From: Acinetobacter sp. CFCC 10889
Lineage (GTDB): Bacteria; Pseudomonadota; Gammaproteobacteria; Pseudomonadales; Moraxellaceae
NCBI RefSeq assembly: GCF_003268395.1
Contig: NZ_LQXQ01000035.1
Location: 1 to 42,762 of the forward strand
Reading direction: 5' to 3'
Length of the DNA stretch: 42,762 nucleotides
In this document: piece by piece, positions 9,977 through 19,518 of the stretch
Position numbering within the stretch: position 1 is the first letter of the stretch
Layout of the letters: each line of letters starts with the position of its first letter
Made by a program: the position numbers and the translations under genes
The notes under the pieces: model-generated
What the model was told of the DNA's origin: nothing
Seen by the model: the letters and a program-made list of their open reading frames with translations, nothing else
Databases searched by the model: none

Positions 9977-11250
9977 TGATGTCGGCAAAGCTTTGGGCTC
10001 CTGCCCTTACTGCTTGTGCTTTAGCAACAAGTCTTGCACTTGTGGGTTGTAGCAAAGATCCAAAAGATGCACAGCAAGGTGGCGCTGCTGCCCAAAAAAT
10101 GCCGCCGACAGAAGTTGGTGTCATTGTTGCTCAACCACAAAGTGTGGAACAATCTGTTGAATTATCTGGTCGTACTTCAGCTTATCAAGTTTCAGAAGTT
10201 CGCCCACAAGCAAGTGGTGTGATTTTAAAACGTTTGTTTGCTGAAGGTAGTTTTGTACGTGAAGGACAACCTCTGTATGAAATTGATTCAAGTACGAATC
10301 GTGCGAATTTGGACAATGCAAAAGCTTCGCTTGTTCGTCAACAAGCAAACTTAAATGCACTACAAGTTAAAGCCAATCGTTATCGTCAGCTTGTTGGGAT
10401 CAATGCTGTTTCTAAACAAGAATATGATGATTTATTGGCACAAATAAAATTGGCTGAAGCTGATATCGCTGCATCAAATGCTGTGGTTAAAAATGCACAA
10501 ATTGACTTAGGTTATTCAACTGTTCGTTCACCAATCTCAGGGCAGTCAGGACGTTCAAGTGTCACTGCAGGTGCTTTAGTGACTGCAAACCAAGCCAATG
10601 CATTGGTTACCATTCAACAACTTGATCCAATTTATGTTGATATTAACCAATCAAGTGCTGAATTATTACGTTTACGTCAACAACTTGCTCAAGGCAGCAT
10701 TGACCGTAGTAATAACACCAAAGTTCGTTTGAAACTTGAAGATGGTAGTACCTACCCTGTGGAAGGCAATCTTGCATTTTCTGATGCCAGTGTAAATCCT
10801 GATACAGGCTCTGTGACTTTACGTGCAGTATTCTCAAATCCAAATCATTTGTTACTTCCTGGTATGTTTGCCAATGCGCAAATCGTACAAGGTGTCATTC
10901 CAAATGCGTATTTGATTCCACAAGCAGCGATTACACGTACACCAACAGGTCAAGCTATGGCGATGTTAGTGAATGCAAAAGGTGCAGTTGAAGCACGTCC
11001 AATCACCACTGCGGGTGTTCAAGGTCAAAACTGGATCGTAACGCAAGGTTTAAATACAGGCGATAAAGTCATTGTCGATGGTATTGCCAAAGTTAAACCT
11101 GAACAACAAGTTGTTGCTAAACCTTATCAACCACAAGCTGCTGCGCCTCAAGGTGCAACACCTGCTGCAACTCAACAAAAAACAGGTGGAGCAGCACAAC
11201 CTGCTCAGCAAGATAAAGCAACTGAACAAAAAGCTACTTCAAATGCATAA
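9976..11250 (+). CDS. adeI: RND efflux periplasmic adaptor AdeI
   Basis: 424-aa membrane-fusion protein linking AdeJ to AdeK. The lipobox LVGC puts the acylated Cys at residue 25. Lipoyl/barrel-sandwich segments flank a helical hairpin rich in Asn/Ala/Gln (about residues 110-165), followed by the ...STVRSPISGQSG block and the beta-barrel domain. The last ~40 residues are Gln/Ala/Pro/Thr low-complexity. The start MMSAKLWAP and the stretch MPPTEVGVIVAQPQSVEQ closely match Acinetobacter AdeI as I remember it. GAGG seven bases before ATG 9976 supports this first Met over the next. Expression of adeIJK is known to be repressed by AdeN, which is encoded elsewhere. Confidence 0.95.
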   Translation: MMSAKLWAPALTACALATSLALVGCSKDPKDAQQGGAAAQKMPPTEVGVIVAQPQSVEQSVELSGRTSAYQVSEVRPQASGVILKRLFAEGSFVREGQPLYEIDSSTNRANLDNAKASLVRQQANLNALQVKANRYRQLVGINAVSKQEYDDLLAQIKLAEADIAASNAVVKNAQIDLGYSTVRSPISGQSGRSSVTAGALVTANQANALVTIQQLDPIYVDINQSSAELLRLRQQLAQGSIDRSNNTKVRLKLEDGSTYPVEGNLAFSDASVNPDTGSVTLRAVFSNPNHLLLPGMFANAQIVQGVIPNAYLIPQAAITRTPTGQAMAMLVNAKGAVEARPITTAGVQGQNWIVTQGLNTGDKVIVDGIAKVKPEQQVVAKPYQPQAAAPQGATPAATQQKTGGAAQPAQQDKATEQKATSNA

Positions 11251-11262
11251 GGGGTAGACTCA

Positions 11263-14200
11263 ATGGCTCAATTTTTTATTCATCGCCCGATTTTTGCATG
11301 GGTGATTGCACTGGTCATTATGTTAGCGGGGATTCTCACGCTGACAAAAATGCCTATTGCACAATATCCAACGATTGCACCACCGACAGTTACAATTTCT
11401 GCAACTTATCCAGGTGCATCAGCGTCTACTGTTGAAAACACAGTGACCCAGATCATTGAACAGCAAATGAATGGTTTGGATGGCTTACGTTATATCTCGT
11501 CTAACAGTGCGGGGAACGGTCAGGCATCTATCCAATTGAACTTTGAACAAGGGGTTGATCCTGATATCGCCCAAGTTCAAGTGCAAAACAAATTGCAATC
11601 AGCAACTGCGCTTTTACCTGAAGATGTTCAACGTCAAGGTGTAAAAGTCACCAAGTCTGGTGCAAGCTTCTTACAGGTTTTAGCGTTCTATTCTGAATCA
11701 GATAGCTTGTCTGCAAATGACATTAAAGACTATGTAAACTCTAATGTTTCTGAGCCTTTAAGTCGTGTTGCGGGTGTAGGTGAAGTCCAAGTATTTGGTG
11801 GCTCTTATGCCATGCGTATCTGGTTAGATCCTGCCAAGTTAACTAGCTTAGGTGTTACACCAAGCGATGTTGCAGCAGCTATTCGTGCACAAAACTCACA
11901 GGTTGCTGTTGGTCAATTAGGTGGTGCTCCTTCGATTGAAGGTCAGGTTCTAAATGCAACTGTCAATGCACAGAGCATGTTAACCACACCTGAGCAATTC
12001 AAAAACATTTTCCTACGCAACACCAGTGATGGTGCACAAGTACGTTTAGGTGATGTTGCACGTGTTGAGTTAGGTGCGGATACCTATCAGTTTGATTCTA
12101 AATTCAACGGTAAACCTGCGGGTGGTGTTGCAATTAAACTTGCGACAGGTGCCAATGCTTTAGATACATCAGAAGCTGTTGAAGCACGTATGGTTGAATT
12201 GCGTAAAAACTACCCAACGGGAATGAAAGATAAACTCGCATTTGATACAACACCATTTATCAAAATTTCAATTGAAAGTGTGGTACATACACTGATTGAA
12301 GCGATTATTCTTGTATTCTTTGTCATGTTCTTGTTCTTACAGAACTGGCGTGCAACCATTATTCCAACCATGGCAGTACCTGTTGTTGTATTGGGTACTT
12401 TTGCGATCATTAATATTTTTGGTTTCTCGATCAATACCCTCACCATGTTTGCCATGGTATTGGCAATCGGTCTCTTGGTGGATGATGCCATCGTTGTGGT
12501 GGAGAACGTTGAACGGGTAATGCAAGAAGATCATTTAGATCCAGTTGCAGCAACAGAGCTTTCAATGCAGCAAATTACGGGTGCCTTGATTGGTATGACA
12601 TCGGTACTTACAGCTGTATTCGTTCCAATGTCTTTCTTTGGAGGAACGACTGGGGTTATTTACCGTCAGTTCTCGATCACCTTAGTGACAGCGATGATTC
12701 TGTCTTTGGTTGTAGCAATCACCTTTACCCCTGCGCTATGTGCGACCATTTTAAAACAGCATGATCCACATCAAAAGCCAAGTAATAATATCTTTGCACG
12801 TTTCTTCCGTTGGTTTAATGCTGCTTTTGATCGTACTGCGGACAAGTATCAAACGGGTGTCAATTTCATGACACATCATAAACTGTTCTCTGGAATTGTT
12901 TATGCTGCGGTAATTGGCGTATTGGTTGTATTGTTTAAAATGTTACCTTCGTCTTTCTTACCTGAAGAAGACCAAGGTGTAGTCATGACTTTGGTTCAAT
13001 TACCACCAAATGCAACCTTAGACCGTACTGATAAAGTCATTAATACCATGACGCACTATTTCATGGAAAATGAAAAAGCCTCTGTTGAGTCTATCTTTAG
13101 TGTTTCTGGTTTCTCATTTACAGGGATGGGGCAAAATGCTGGTCTTGCATTTGTTAAATTAAAAGATTGGGAAGTTCGTACTACACCTGAACAACAAATC
13201 GGCAGTATTATTCAGCGTGGTATGGCGCTAAATATGATTGCAAAAGATGCATCGTATGTCATGCCACTCCAATTACCTGCTATGCCTGAATTAGGTGTAA
13301 CTGCTGGCTTTAACTTCCAGTTAAAAGCCTCTGCAGGTCAAAGCCATGAACAACTTCTTGCTGCACGTAATGCAATTTTAGGTATGGCTGCTCAAGACAA
13401 ACGTCTTGCAGGTGTACGTCCAAATGGTCAAGAAGATACGCCTCAGTACCAAATCAACATTGATCAAGCACAAGCTGGAGCAATGGGTGTAAGTATTGCA
13501 GATATCAACTCAACCATGAGTATGGCGTGGGGTGGTTCATATATTAACGACTTCATTGATCGTGGTCGTGTGAAGAAAGTTTATATCCAAGGTGAAGCTA
13601 GCGCGCGTATGATGCCTGAAGATTTGAACAAGTGGTATGTACGTAATAACAAAGGTGAAATGATTCCTTTCTCTAGTTTTGCGACAGGAACTTGGACTTA
13701 TGGTTCACCACGTTTAGAGCGCTATAATGGTATTTCTTCGATGAACATTCAAGGTTCACCAGCACCAGGTACAAGCTCTGGTGATGCAATGCTTGCAATG
13801 GAAGAAATCGTGGCTAAACTACCATCGATGGGTTTACAAGGCTTTGACTATGAATGGACTGGTCTATCTTTAGAAGAACGTGAGTCTGGCGCACAAGCAC
13901 CATTCTTATACGCACTTTCATTGTTAATCGTATTCCTCTGTCTTGCAGCACTGTATGAAAGTTGGTCAGTACCATTCTCTATTCTATTGGTTGTCCCTTT
14001 AGGTGTGGTTGGAGCAATGATATTAACTTGGTTAGGTTTAACCATTAAAGGTGATCCAAACTTATCCAATAATATCTATTTCCAAGTGGCGATTATTGCG
14101 GTCATCGGTTTGTCAGCAAAAAATGCGATTTTAATTGTAGAATTTGCCAAAGAATTGCAAGAAAAAGGCGAAAGCCTATTTGATGCTACGTTACATGCAG

Positions 14201-14442
14201 CAAAAATGCGTTTACGCCCAATTATTATGACCACACTGGCATTTGGTTTTGGTGTATTGCCATTAGCTTTAGCAAGTGGCGCAGGTGCAGGCAGTCAACA
14301 CTCAGTAGGTTATGGGGTACTTGGTGGTGTAATCACTTCAACACTATTGGGTATTTTCTTCATTCCTGTGTTCTTCGTATGGGTGCGTAGTATCTTTAAG
14401 TACAAACCTAAAAATCAAAATCTTCAGGAGCATAAATCGTGA
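11263..14442 (+). CDS. adeJ: RND multidrug efflux transporter AdeJ
   Basis: 1059-aa proton-driven inner-membrane pump of the HAE1 class, within one residue of the length of A. baumannii AdeJ. TM1 begins MAQFFIHRPIFAWVIALVIM. The TM4 proton-relay pair is D407/D408 in GLLVDDAIVVVENVERVM, with the partner Lys in SAKNAILIVEFAKE of TM10. Two large periplasmic loops, each a PN/PC pore and docking portion, follow TM1 and TM7. The family exports beta-lactams, chloramphenicol, tetracyclines, fluoroquinolones, tigecycline and more, and gives intrinsic resistance. It starts 12 bases after adeI with GGGG in front and overlaps adeK at its stop. Confidence 0.97.
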   Translation: MAQFFIHRPIFAWVIALVIMLAGILTLTKMPIAQYPTIAPPTVTISATYPGASASTVENTVTQIIEQQMNGLDGLRYISSNSAGNGQASIQLNFEQGVDPDIAQVQVQNKLQSATALLPEDVQRQGVKVTKSGASFLQVLAFYSESDSLSANDIKDYVNSNVSEPLSRVAGVGEVQVFGGSYAMRIWLDPAKLTSLGVTPSDVAAAIRAQNSQVAVGQLGGAPSIEGQVLNATVNAQSMLTTPEQFKNIFLRNTSDGAQVRLGDVARVELGADTYQFDSKFNGKPAGGVAIKLATGANALDTSEAVEARMVELRKNYPTGMKDKLAFDTTPFIKISIESVVHTLIEAIILVFFVMFLFLQNWRATIIPTMAVPVVVLGTFAIINIFGFSINTLTMFAMVLAIGLLVDDAIVVVENVERVMQEDHLDPVAATELSMQQITGALIGMTSVLTAVFVPMSFFGGTTGVIYRQFSITLVTAMILSLVVAITFTPALCATILKQHDPHQKPSNNIFARFFRWFNAAFDRTADKYQTGVNFMTHHKLFSGIVYAAVIGVLVVLFKMLPSSFLPEEDQGVVMTLVQLPPNATLDRTDKVINTMTHYFMENEKASVESIFSVSGFSFTGMGQNAGLAFVKLKDWEVRTTPEQQIGSIIQRGMALNMIAKDASYVMPLQLPAMPELGVTAGFNFQLKASAGQSHEQLLAARNAILGMAAQDKRLAGVRPNGQEDTPQYQINIDQAQAGAMGVSIADINSTMSMAWGGSYINDFIDRGRVKKVYIQGEASARMMPEDLNKWYVRNNKGEMIPFSSFATGTWTYGSPRLERYNGISSMNIQGSPAPGTSSGDAMLAMEEIVAKLPSMGLQGFDYEWTGLSLEERESGAQAPFLYALSLLIVFLCLAALYESWSVPFSILLVVPLGVVGAMILTWLGLTIKGDPNLSNNIYFQVAIIAVIGLSAKNAILIVEFAKELQEKGESLFDATLHAAKMRLRPIIMTTLAFGFGVLPLALASGAGAGSQHSVGYGVLGGVITSTLLGIFFIPVFFVWVRSIFKYKPKNQNLQEHKS

Positions 14443-15893
14443 TGCAAAATCTATGGTCTATTTCAGGTCGTGGCATTGCGGTATCTGCACTTGCGCTTGC
14501 TTTGACTGCATGTCAAAGCATGCGTGGCCCAGAACCCGTAGCACAAGCCAATATTCCAACCAATTATCTTGAAAGTGCATCGGGTACTTCTATTGCGGAA
14601 CAAGGTTATAAAGACTTTTTTGCAGACCCACGTTTGCTCCAAGTGATTGATCTTGCTTTAACCAATAACCGTGATTTACGTACAGCGACATTGAATATTC
14701 AACGTGCGCAGCAACAATACCAAATCTCTGAAAACAACCAACTGCCAACAATTGGCGCAAGTGGTGGTGTGTTACGCCAAGATCAAGGCGTTGGTGCACA
14801 AACACGTTATAATGTTGGCTTAGGTGTTACTGCGTATGAGTTAGACTTTTGGGGTCGTGTGCGTAGCTTAAAAGACAATGCCTTAGATAGTTATTTGGCA
14901 ACAGCAAGTGCACGTGATGCAACGCAAATTTCACTCATTGGTCAAGTTGCACAAGCTTGGCTCAATTACTCATTTGCCAATGCACAACTCAAACTTGCTG
15001 ACCAAACATTAAAAGCACAGCTTGACTCATATAATCTCAACAAAAAACGTTTTGATGTAGGAATCGACAGTGAAGTACCTGTACGTCAGGCACAAGTTTC
15101 AGTAGAAACTGCACGTAATGATGTTGCGAATTATAAAACGCAAATCGCACAAGCACAGAACTTATTGAACCTTTTAGTGGGTCAACAAGTGCCTGCAAAC
15201 TTATTGCCATCACAACGTGTCACTAAAATCACCAATAATGCAGCTTTAGCTTCAGGCTTACCAAGTGATTTGTTAACACACCGCCCAGATGTTCGTGCGG
15301 CTGAATACAAACTCTCTGCTATGGGTGCGAATATTGGTGCAGCAAAAGCACGTTTATTCCCAACCATTAGCCTCACAGGTTCAGCAGGTTATGCATCAAC
15401 TGATTTAAGTGATTTATTTAAATCAGGTGCTTTTGTTTGGTCTTTAGGTCCAAGTATCGACATTCCTCTTTGGGATTGGGGTACACGTAAAGCCAACATC
15501 AAAATATCTGAAACAGATCAAGAAATTGCTTTATCTGATTATGAAAAATCAATTCAATCTGCTTTCCGTGAAGTAAATGATGCATTGGCAACTCGCCAAA
15601 ACATTGGTGATCGCATCTCTGCACAACGCCGTTTGGTTGATGCAACCAATACAACGTATAAGCTTTCAAATGCACGCTTCCGTGCAGGGATTGATAGCTT
15701 CTTAACTGTATTAGATGCTCAACGTAGCTCTTATGCAGCAGAACAAGGTTTATTGTTGCTTGAACAAGCCAACTTAAATAATCAAGTAGAGTTGTACAAA
15801 TCTCTTGGCGGTGGCGTAAAAGCCAACTCATCAGATCAAATCGTAGTACAACCTTCAACAGCTGAATTAAAACAACAGCAACCTGCAAAGTAA
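14442..15893 (+). CDS. adeK: RND efflux outer-membrane channel AdeK
   Basis: 483-aa TolC-type (NodT/CusC lineage) outer-membrane lipoprotein that completes the AdeIJK tripartite pump. Lipobox LTAC gives the acylated Cys at residue 24 (ACQSMRGPEP). There are two OEP repeats with helical stretches (LDLALTNNRDLRTATLNIQRAQQQY in the first half, MGANIGAAKARLFPTISLTG in the second). ATG 14442 overlaps the adeJ TGA; a GTG one codon earlier is possible and sits at a better distance from AGGAG (14426-14430). A strong terminator follows. The family match is very close to AdeK of A. baumannii. Confidence 0.96.
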   Translation: MQNLWSISGRGIAVSALALALTACQSMRGPEPVAQANIPTNYLESASGTSIAEQGYKDFFADPRLLQVIDLALTNNRDLRTATLNIQRAQQQYQISENNQLPTIGASGGVLRQDQGVGAQTRYNVGLGVTAYELDFWGRVRSLKDNALDSYLATASARDATQISLIGQVAQAWLNYSFANAQLKLADQTLKAQLDSYNLNKKRFDVGIDSEVPVRQAQVSVETARNDVANYKTQIAQAQNLLNLLVGQQVPANLLPSQRVTKITNNAALASGLPSDLLTHRPDVRAAEYKLSAMGANIGAAKARLFPTISLTGSAGYASTDLSDLFKSGAFVWSLGPSIDIPLWDWGTRKANIKISETDQEIALSDYEKSIQSAFREVNDALATRQNIGDRISAQRRLVDATNTTYKLSNARFRAGIDSFLTVLDAQRSSYAAEQGLLLLEQANLNNQVELYKSLGGGVKANSSDQIVVQPSTAELKQQQPAK

Positions 15894-15920
15894 TTTTTTA
15901 CGTGCAGATTTGACTCAATA

Positions 15921-15950
15921 AAGAAAGCTCACTACGGTGGGCTTTCTTTT
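15921..15950 (+). terminator. Terminator of adeIJK
   Basis: AAGAAAGCTCAC (15921-15932) pairs with GTGGGCTTTCTT (15937-15948) around a TACG loop, with one G-T wobble, then T residues. It lies 27 bases after the adeK stop. Confidence 0.82.
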
Positions 15951-15990
15951 ATGCAAAATAAAAATACTCAATTAAATGAGAAATCAAAAA

Positions 15991-16460
15991 ATGTCACAAC
16001 ACAGAACACAGCTTTTATTTGAAATTCGGGATTGTTTAGATCACTTACATATTCCAACCCAAATTTTAGATGTTGAAATCACAGAAGTGATTAACCAATA
16101 TTTATCACCATTTTGGAGAGGTTCAAGCTCTAAAATTGATTGGCAACTTCTAACAATGTTCAAAAAACTGATTTTCCTTACCATATTCCAATTGATGCAC
16201 AACTCACACAGCAACTTCTATATCAAACAAATTTTCGAGTATTGCAACAAAAGACACCCATTATTTTATATTTTTCAGGATTAAGCCCATGTCTATTACT
16301 ACACAATTGTGAATTGCCAAATATCATTTTCTATCTTATGGATGAATTTTGCTATTTAGATACCCTTTTCATCTTTGCTGCACAGCCTATTTTAGAACAA
16401 CAAAAAATTACTGATTTCTTGGAAATTCAATTCTTTGATTACTTTTGTGGGCAAATATAA
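15991..16460 (+). pseudogene. Small hypothetical protein gene with a frameshift
   Basis: I do not recognise this family. Two reading frames join naturally: the first runs from MSQHRTQLLFEIRDCLDHLHIP to about SSSKIDW near 16142, and the second continues NNVQKTDFPYHIPIDAQLTQQLL to the stop at 16460. Together they give about 156 residues of even, soluble composition, ending FLEIQFFDYFCGQI. A single-base deletion between about 16143 and 16160 explains the switch. Either the gene is decaying or the assembly has an indel next to the A run in TTCAAAAAACTG. An ATG at 15976 lies five codons upstream. It sits between the adeK terminator and a convergent transporter gene. Confidence 0.55.
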
Positions 16461-16482
16461 ATGTTCAAAACTTTAGCCTAAA

Positions 16483-17388
16483 TCACATCACCCAAAGCAG
16501 CACTATAGGCAAAGTTAATACTGAGCACAAAGTTTGCAAACTGATCACCCCTGCCATCAGTTGATGATCACCACCCAAAACTTTCGTTAAAATATAAGAT
16601 GCAGATGCAGTCGGCAAAGCAAAAAACAGCACAAGCACTTGGGTTTCAAGCTGAGTTAAACCCAGCCATATACAGACCATATACGCCAAAGCAGGCATAA
16701 TCAACAACCGAGCAAAAGTATTTAACAACAAAACCCAAAGCTGTTTTTTTAATGCCATAAATTGTAATGCTGCACCGACACAGAGCAAACCCAAAGGCAA
16801 ACTACAAATCCCCAATTGCTTAATCAAATCAGCAAAACCTGCCCACAAAATCAGCCCTGAAAAATTAAAAATAATCCCTACAATGCACGCTAAAATCAGT
16901 GGATTTTTCAATAAAGAAACAAAAATAGATTTAACATTCATACTGTCCTGACGGGTTAAGGCGAGCACAGATAAAATATTGACTAGAGGAATACACATTG
17001 CCAAAGTAATCGCCAAAATCGTTAAGCCTTGCTGGCTAAATAATGCTGCGACTATCGCCAAACCCATATAAGTATTGAAACGTACCATGCCCTGCATATA
17101 CACACCAAAACGTGCAGCATCGGTTTTTTGTACCGCACGAATGATATACAGCACGATACAAGTGATCAGTAAAACCAAAGCCAAAACAGTAAAAATGGTT
17201 TGCAGCATAGCAATATGAATCGTTGCCGTGGCTAAATTTGCAAACAACATTGCAGGAAATAGCACATAATAATTCAGCTTTTCTGCACCACTCCAAAACC
17301 CATCACTCAAAAAACCTGTTTTTTGTAGGATATTTCCTCCAACAATTAAGACCAGTAAAGGAAACAATGAAATGAGAATCTGAGCCAT
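16483..17388 (-). CDS. AEC-family (auxin efflux carrier-like) transporter
   Basis: 301-aa polytopic inner-membrane protein with about ten hydrophobic segments in two five-helix halves, typical of the AEC/BASS-like fold (PF03547). The N-terminus LLVLIVGGNILQKTGFLSDGF with EKLNYYVLFPAMLFANLA is characteristic, as is the C-terminal ALPTASASYILTKVLGGDHQLMAGVISLQTL. Bacterial members export or import malonate, malate or other small organic anions; the substrate cannot be read from the sequence. ATG 17388 has GGA upstream. It converges with the frameshifted gene to its left and diverges from amtB. Confidence 0.88.
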   Translation of the reverse strand: MAQILISLFPLLVLIVGGNILQKTGFLSDGFWSGAEKLNYYVLFPAMLFANLATATIHIAMLQTIFTVLALVLLITCIVLYIIRAVQKTDAARFGVYMQGMVRFNTYMGLAIVAALFSQQGLTILAITLAMCIPLVNILSVLALTRQDSMNVKSIFVSLLKNPLILACIVGIIFNFSGLILWAGFADLIKQLGICSLPLGLLCVGAALQFMALKKQLWVLLLNTFARLLIMPALAYMVCIWLGLTQLETQVLVLFFALPTASASYILTKVLGGDHQLMAGVISLQTLCSVLTLPIVLLWVM

Positions 17389-17738
17389 GTGCTATCCAGA
17401 TGACGAAATTTTGCAACAAGAGAATAAGAACTTTACACCATTTATCAAAATTTTTATTTATATTTCCACTTTCATAAAGTATTTCATTTGACAAAGTAAA
17501 TTTTCAAAAAATAAATAAACCAATATATTTCAATTATTTAAAATAAAATTATTTTAAATAAAATGCACCATTATGGTGCAAAAAATCCAACTTAGTGCAA
17601 TGTTTTGCTTTATATCGAGTCTTATATCTTCTTTTGTATTTTTGATCATTTTTTTCCTTATCATCCCCTCTTCACGCCCACAAATAGCTCGTTATACTTG
17701 AACCAAACTGTGACACATAGCACCAAATCAGAGCCCTT
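17389..17738. other. AEC transporter / amtB intergenic region
   Basis: 350 bases without a gene, AT-rich. It contains an A/T palindrome with 11-base arms (17536-17546 and 17549-17559) and the NtrC operator directly after it (17564-17580). A weak sigma54-like element (TTGC at 17605-17608) follows, leaving a leader of about 120 bases before amtB. No other signal is seen. Confidence 0.55.
17564..17580 (+). promoter_or_regulatory. NtrC (GlnG) operator upstream of amtB
   Basis: TGCACCATTATGGTGCA is a perfect palindrome with 8-base arms and matches the established NtrC consensus TGCACC-N5-GGTGCA at every fixed position. Its place upstream of an ammonium transporter makes nitrogen-limitation control very likely. 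Confidence 0.8.
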
Positions 17739-18926
17739 ATGCAAAATATAGACCTACTCTTTCTCTTACTCGGTGCAATTCTTGTACTTGCAATGCATGC
17801 AGGATTTGCCTTTTTAGAACTTGGTACAGTGCGCCATAAAAATCAGGTCAATGCGCTAAGTAAAATTTTAACTGATTTTTCGATTTCAGCGATCGCCTAT
17901 TTCTTTGTCGGTTATTACATTGCGTATGGTCAGCATTTTTTCCATTCAGGGACACAACTTTCAGCAGAGCATGGCTATAACTTGATGCGCTGTTTCTTCC
18001 TGCTGACTTTTGCTGCAGCAATTCCTGCCATTATTTCTGGTGGTATTGCTGAGCGTGCCAAAATGCGTACCCAAGCAATTGCAACTTTATTTTTAGTTGC
18101 TTTGGTTTATCCGTTTTTTGAAGGTATCGCATGGAATGGTAACTTTGGCATACAAGATTGGTTAAAGCATACCTTTGGTGCATCTTTTCATGACTTTGCA
18201 GGATCTGTTGTTGTTCACGCCATGGGTGGCTGGATGGCGCTTATCGCTGTAATCTTACTTGGTGCTCGTCATGGTCGCTATAAAAAAGATGGTCGTGTGA
18301 GCGCACATCCACCATCATCTATCCCATTTCTTGCACTTGGTTCATGGGTTTTAATTGTCGGTTGGTTTGGTTTCAATGTTATGAGTGCACAACGTTTAGA
18401 TGCCATTTCAGGTTTAGTGGCGATCAATTCACTTATGGCAATGGTCGGTGGTACGATTTCAGCAAATTTCTTTGGCAAAGAAGATCCGGGATTTTTACAT
18501 AATGGTCCATTAGCAGGTTTGGTCGCAATCTGTGCAGGTTCTGATATTGTGCATCCAATTGGGGCTTTAATGATTGGGATGTTTGCAGGCTTCTTCTTTG
18601 TTAAATTATTCACCTATACCCAAAACAAACTTAAAGTAGATGATGTATTAGGTGTATGGCCTTTACATGGTGTATGCGGTGCTTTTGGAGGGATCGCAGT
18701 AGGTTTATTTGGTCAAACATGGCTCGGTGGTTTAGGGGGCGTTTCAATGATGTCGCAAATATTAGGAACTGTCTTTGCGATCATTATTGCTATAGTTGGT
18801 GCATTTGCAGTCTATGGGATTTTAAAAGTCACAATGGGCATTCGTTTAAGTCAAGAAGATGAATTTCGTGGTGCTGACCTATCCATTCATAAAATTTCTG
18901 CAAATTCAGAAGATGCTATTTTTTAA
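17739..18926 (+). CDS. amtB: Ammonium transporter AmtB
   Basis: 395-aa Amt/Rh channel with eleven hydrophobic segments, taking up ammonium across the inner membrane. The twin pore histidines are H160 (GSVVVHAMGGW) and H310 (WPLHGVCGAFGG). The N-terminal FLLLGAILVLAMHAGFAFLE and the FEGIAWNGNFG loop are family features. There is no cleavable signal peptide, and the C-terminal tail (GIRLSQEDEFRGADLSIHKI) is the regulatory tail contacted by PII proteins. No glnK lies next to it, unlike in enterics. A consensus NtrC site 160 bases upstream predicts induction under nitrogen starvation. Confidence 0.96.
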   Translation: MQNIDLLFLLLGAILVLAMHAGFAFLELGTVRHKNQVNALSKILTDFSISAIAYFFVGYYIAYGQHFFHSGTQLSAEHGYNLMRCFFLLTFAAAIPAIISGGIAERAKMRTQAIATLFLVALVYPFFEGIAWNGNFGIQDWLKHTFGASFHDFAGSVVVHAMGGWMALIAVILLGARHGRYKKDGRVSAHPPSSIPFLALGSWVLIVGWFGFNVMSAQRLDAISGLVAINSLMAMVGGTISANFFGKEDPGFLHNGPLAGLVAICAGSDIVHPIGALMIGMFAGFFFVKLFTYTQNKLKVDDVLGVWPLHGVCGAFGGIAVGLFGQTWLGGLGGVSMMSQILGTVFAIIIAIVGAFAVYGILKVTMGIRLSQEDEFRGADLSIHKISANSEDAIF

Positions 18927-19035
18927 ACATATTTTTGATTTAGATATAATTATTTTGGATGAAATCACTGAAGCTTGGGTTCCTGTGATTTCTCCCTATG
19001 GTCAAGCGATTTTAATTTGGAAAAATTGTGATTAA
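18913..19035 (+). CDS. Possible 40-aa small protein overlapping the end of amtB
   Basis: A short frame starting inside the last codons of amtB reads MLFFKHIFDLDII then DEITEAWVPVISPYGQAILI and ends KNCD. Composition is protein-like, but there is no strong ribosome-binding site and I recognise no family. It could instead be the tail of a decayed gene. Confidence 0.25.
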   Translation: MLFFKHIFDLDIIILDEITEAWVPVISPYGQAILIWKNCD

Positions 19036-19042
19036 GCTTAAA

Positions 19043-19354
19043 TTATTGTAAATAACTCAACGCTTGTGCAAATACCTCATCCTGACTTTGTGTAGCATCC
19101 AAACGTTTCATCCGCTCAGGCTCACGTGCATGAATTTCAACAAAGCCTGAACGCACTGACTCAAAGAAAGCGACTTTTTCTTGCTCAAAACGATCTAAAG
19201 CACCACGTTCTCTCGCACGGGTCATCCCCAGTTCAATCGGTGCATCCAACCAAAAAGTTAAATCAGGCATCCTTGCAACAAAATTCTGATTTAAAAGCTG
19301 TAACTTTTCACGGCTTAAACCACGCCCTGCACATTGATAAGCAAAGCTTGAATC
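19043..19354 (-). pseudogene. tmk: Thymidylate kinase, 3' remnant (5' part missing)
   Basis: Tmk phosphorylates dTMP to dTDP and is normally essential. Only the C-terminal half is here: DSSFAYQCAGRGLSREKLQL, then FVARMPDLTFWLDAPIELGM with the LID-region RARERGALDRFEQEKVAFF and the usual C-terminus ending LSYLQ. Homology is in frame from the stop at 19043 up to codon GAT at 19352-19354; the next codon upstream is TAA and similarity ends at once. The P-loop and the DR(Y/F) residues just before this Asp are absent. The break therefore falls beside the conserved DRxx(D)SxxAYQ motif and marks the left edge of an inserted island. Residual ATGs inside would give an inactive fragment. Confidence 0.9.
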
Positions 19355-19480
19355 TTATATTCCTAACTAAAAATAAGTAAACAAACATCGTTATATCCTA
19401 ATTAGTTATAATGTAAACTTTTATACAGCTTAAATTAATAAACTTCTTTAGAGTCAAAAGAATCTATGTTGAAGATGTCT

Positions 19481-19486
19481 TATAAT
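19481..19486 (+). promoter_or_regulatory. Possible -10 element of the dNMP kinase gene
   Basis: A perfect TATAAT lies 33 bases before the kinase ATG, just inside the island edge. No good -35 is present at 16-18 bases, so this is only a partial promoter match. Confidence 0.35.
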
Positions 19487-19518
19487 ATCTAAACTAGGTA
19501 TTAGGAACTAAATTGAGA

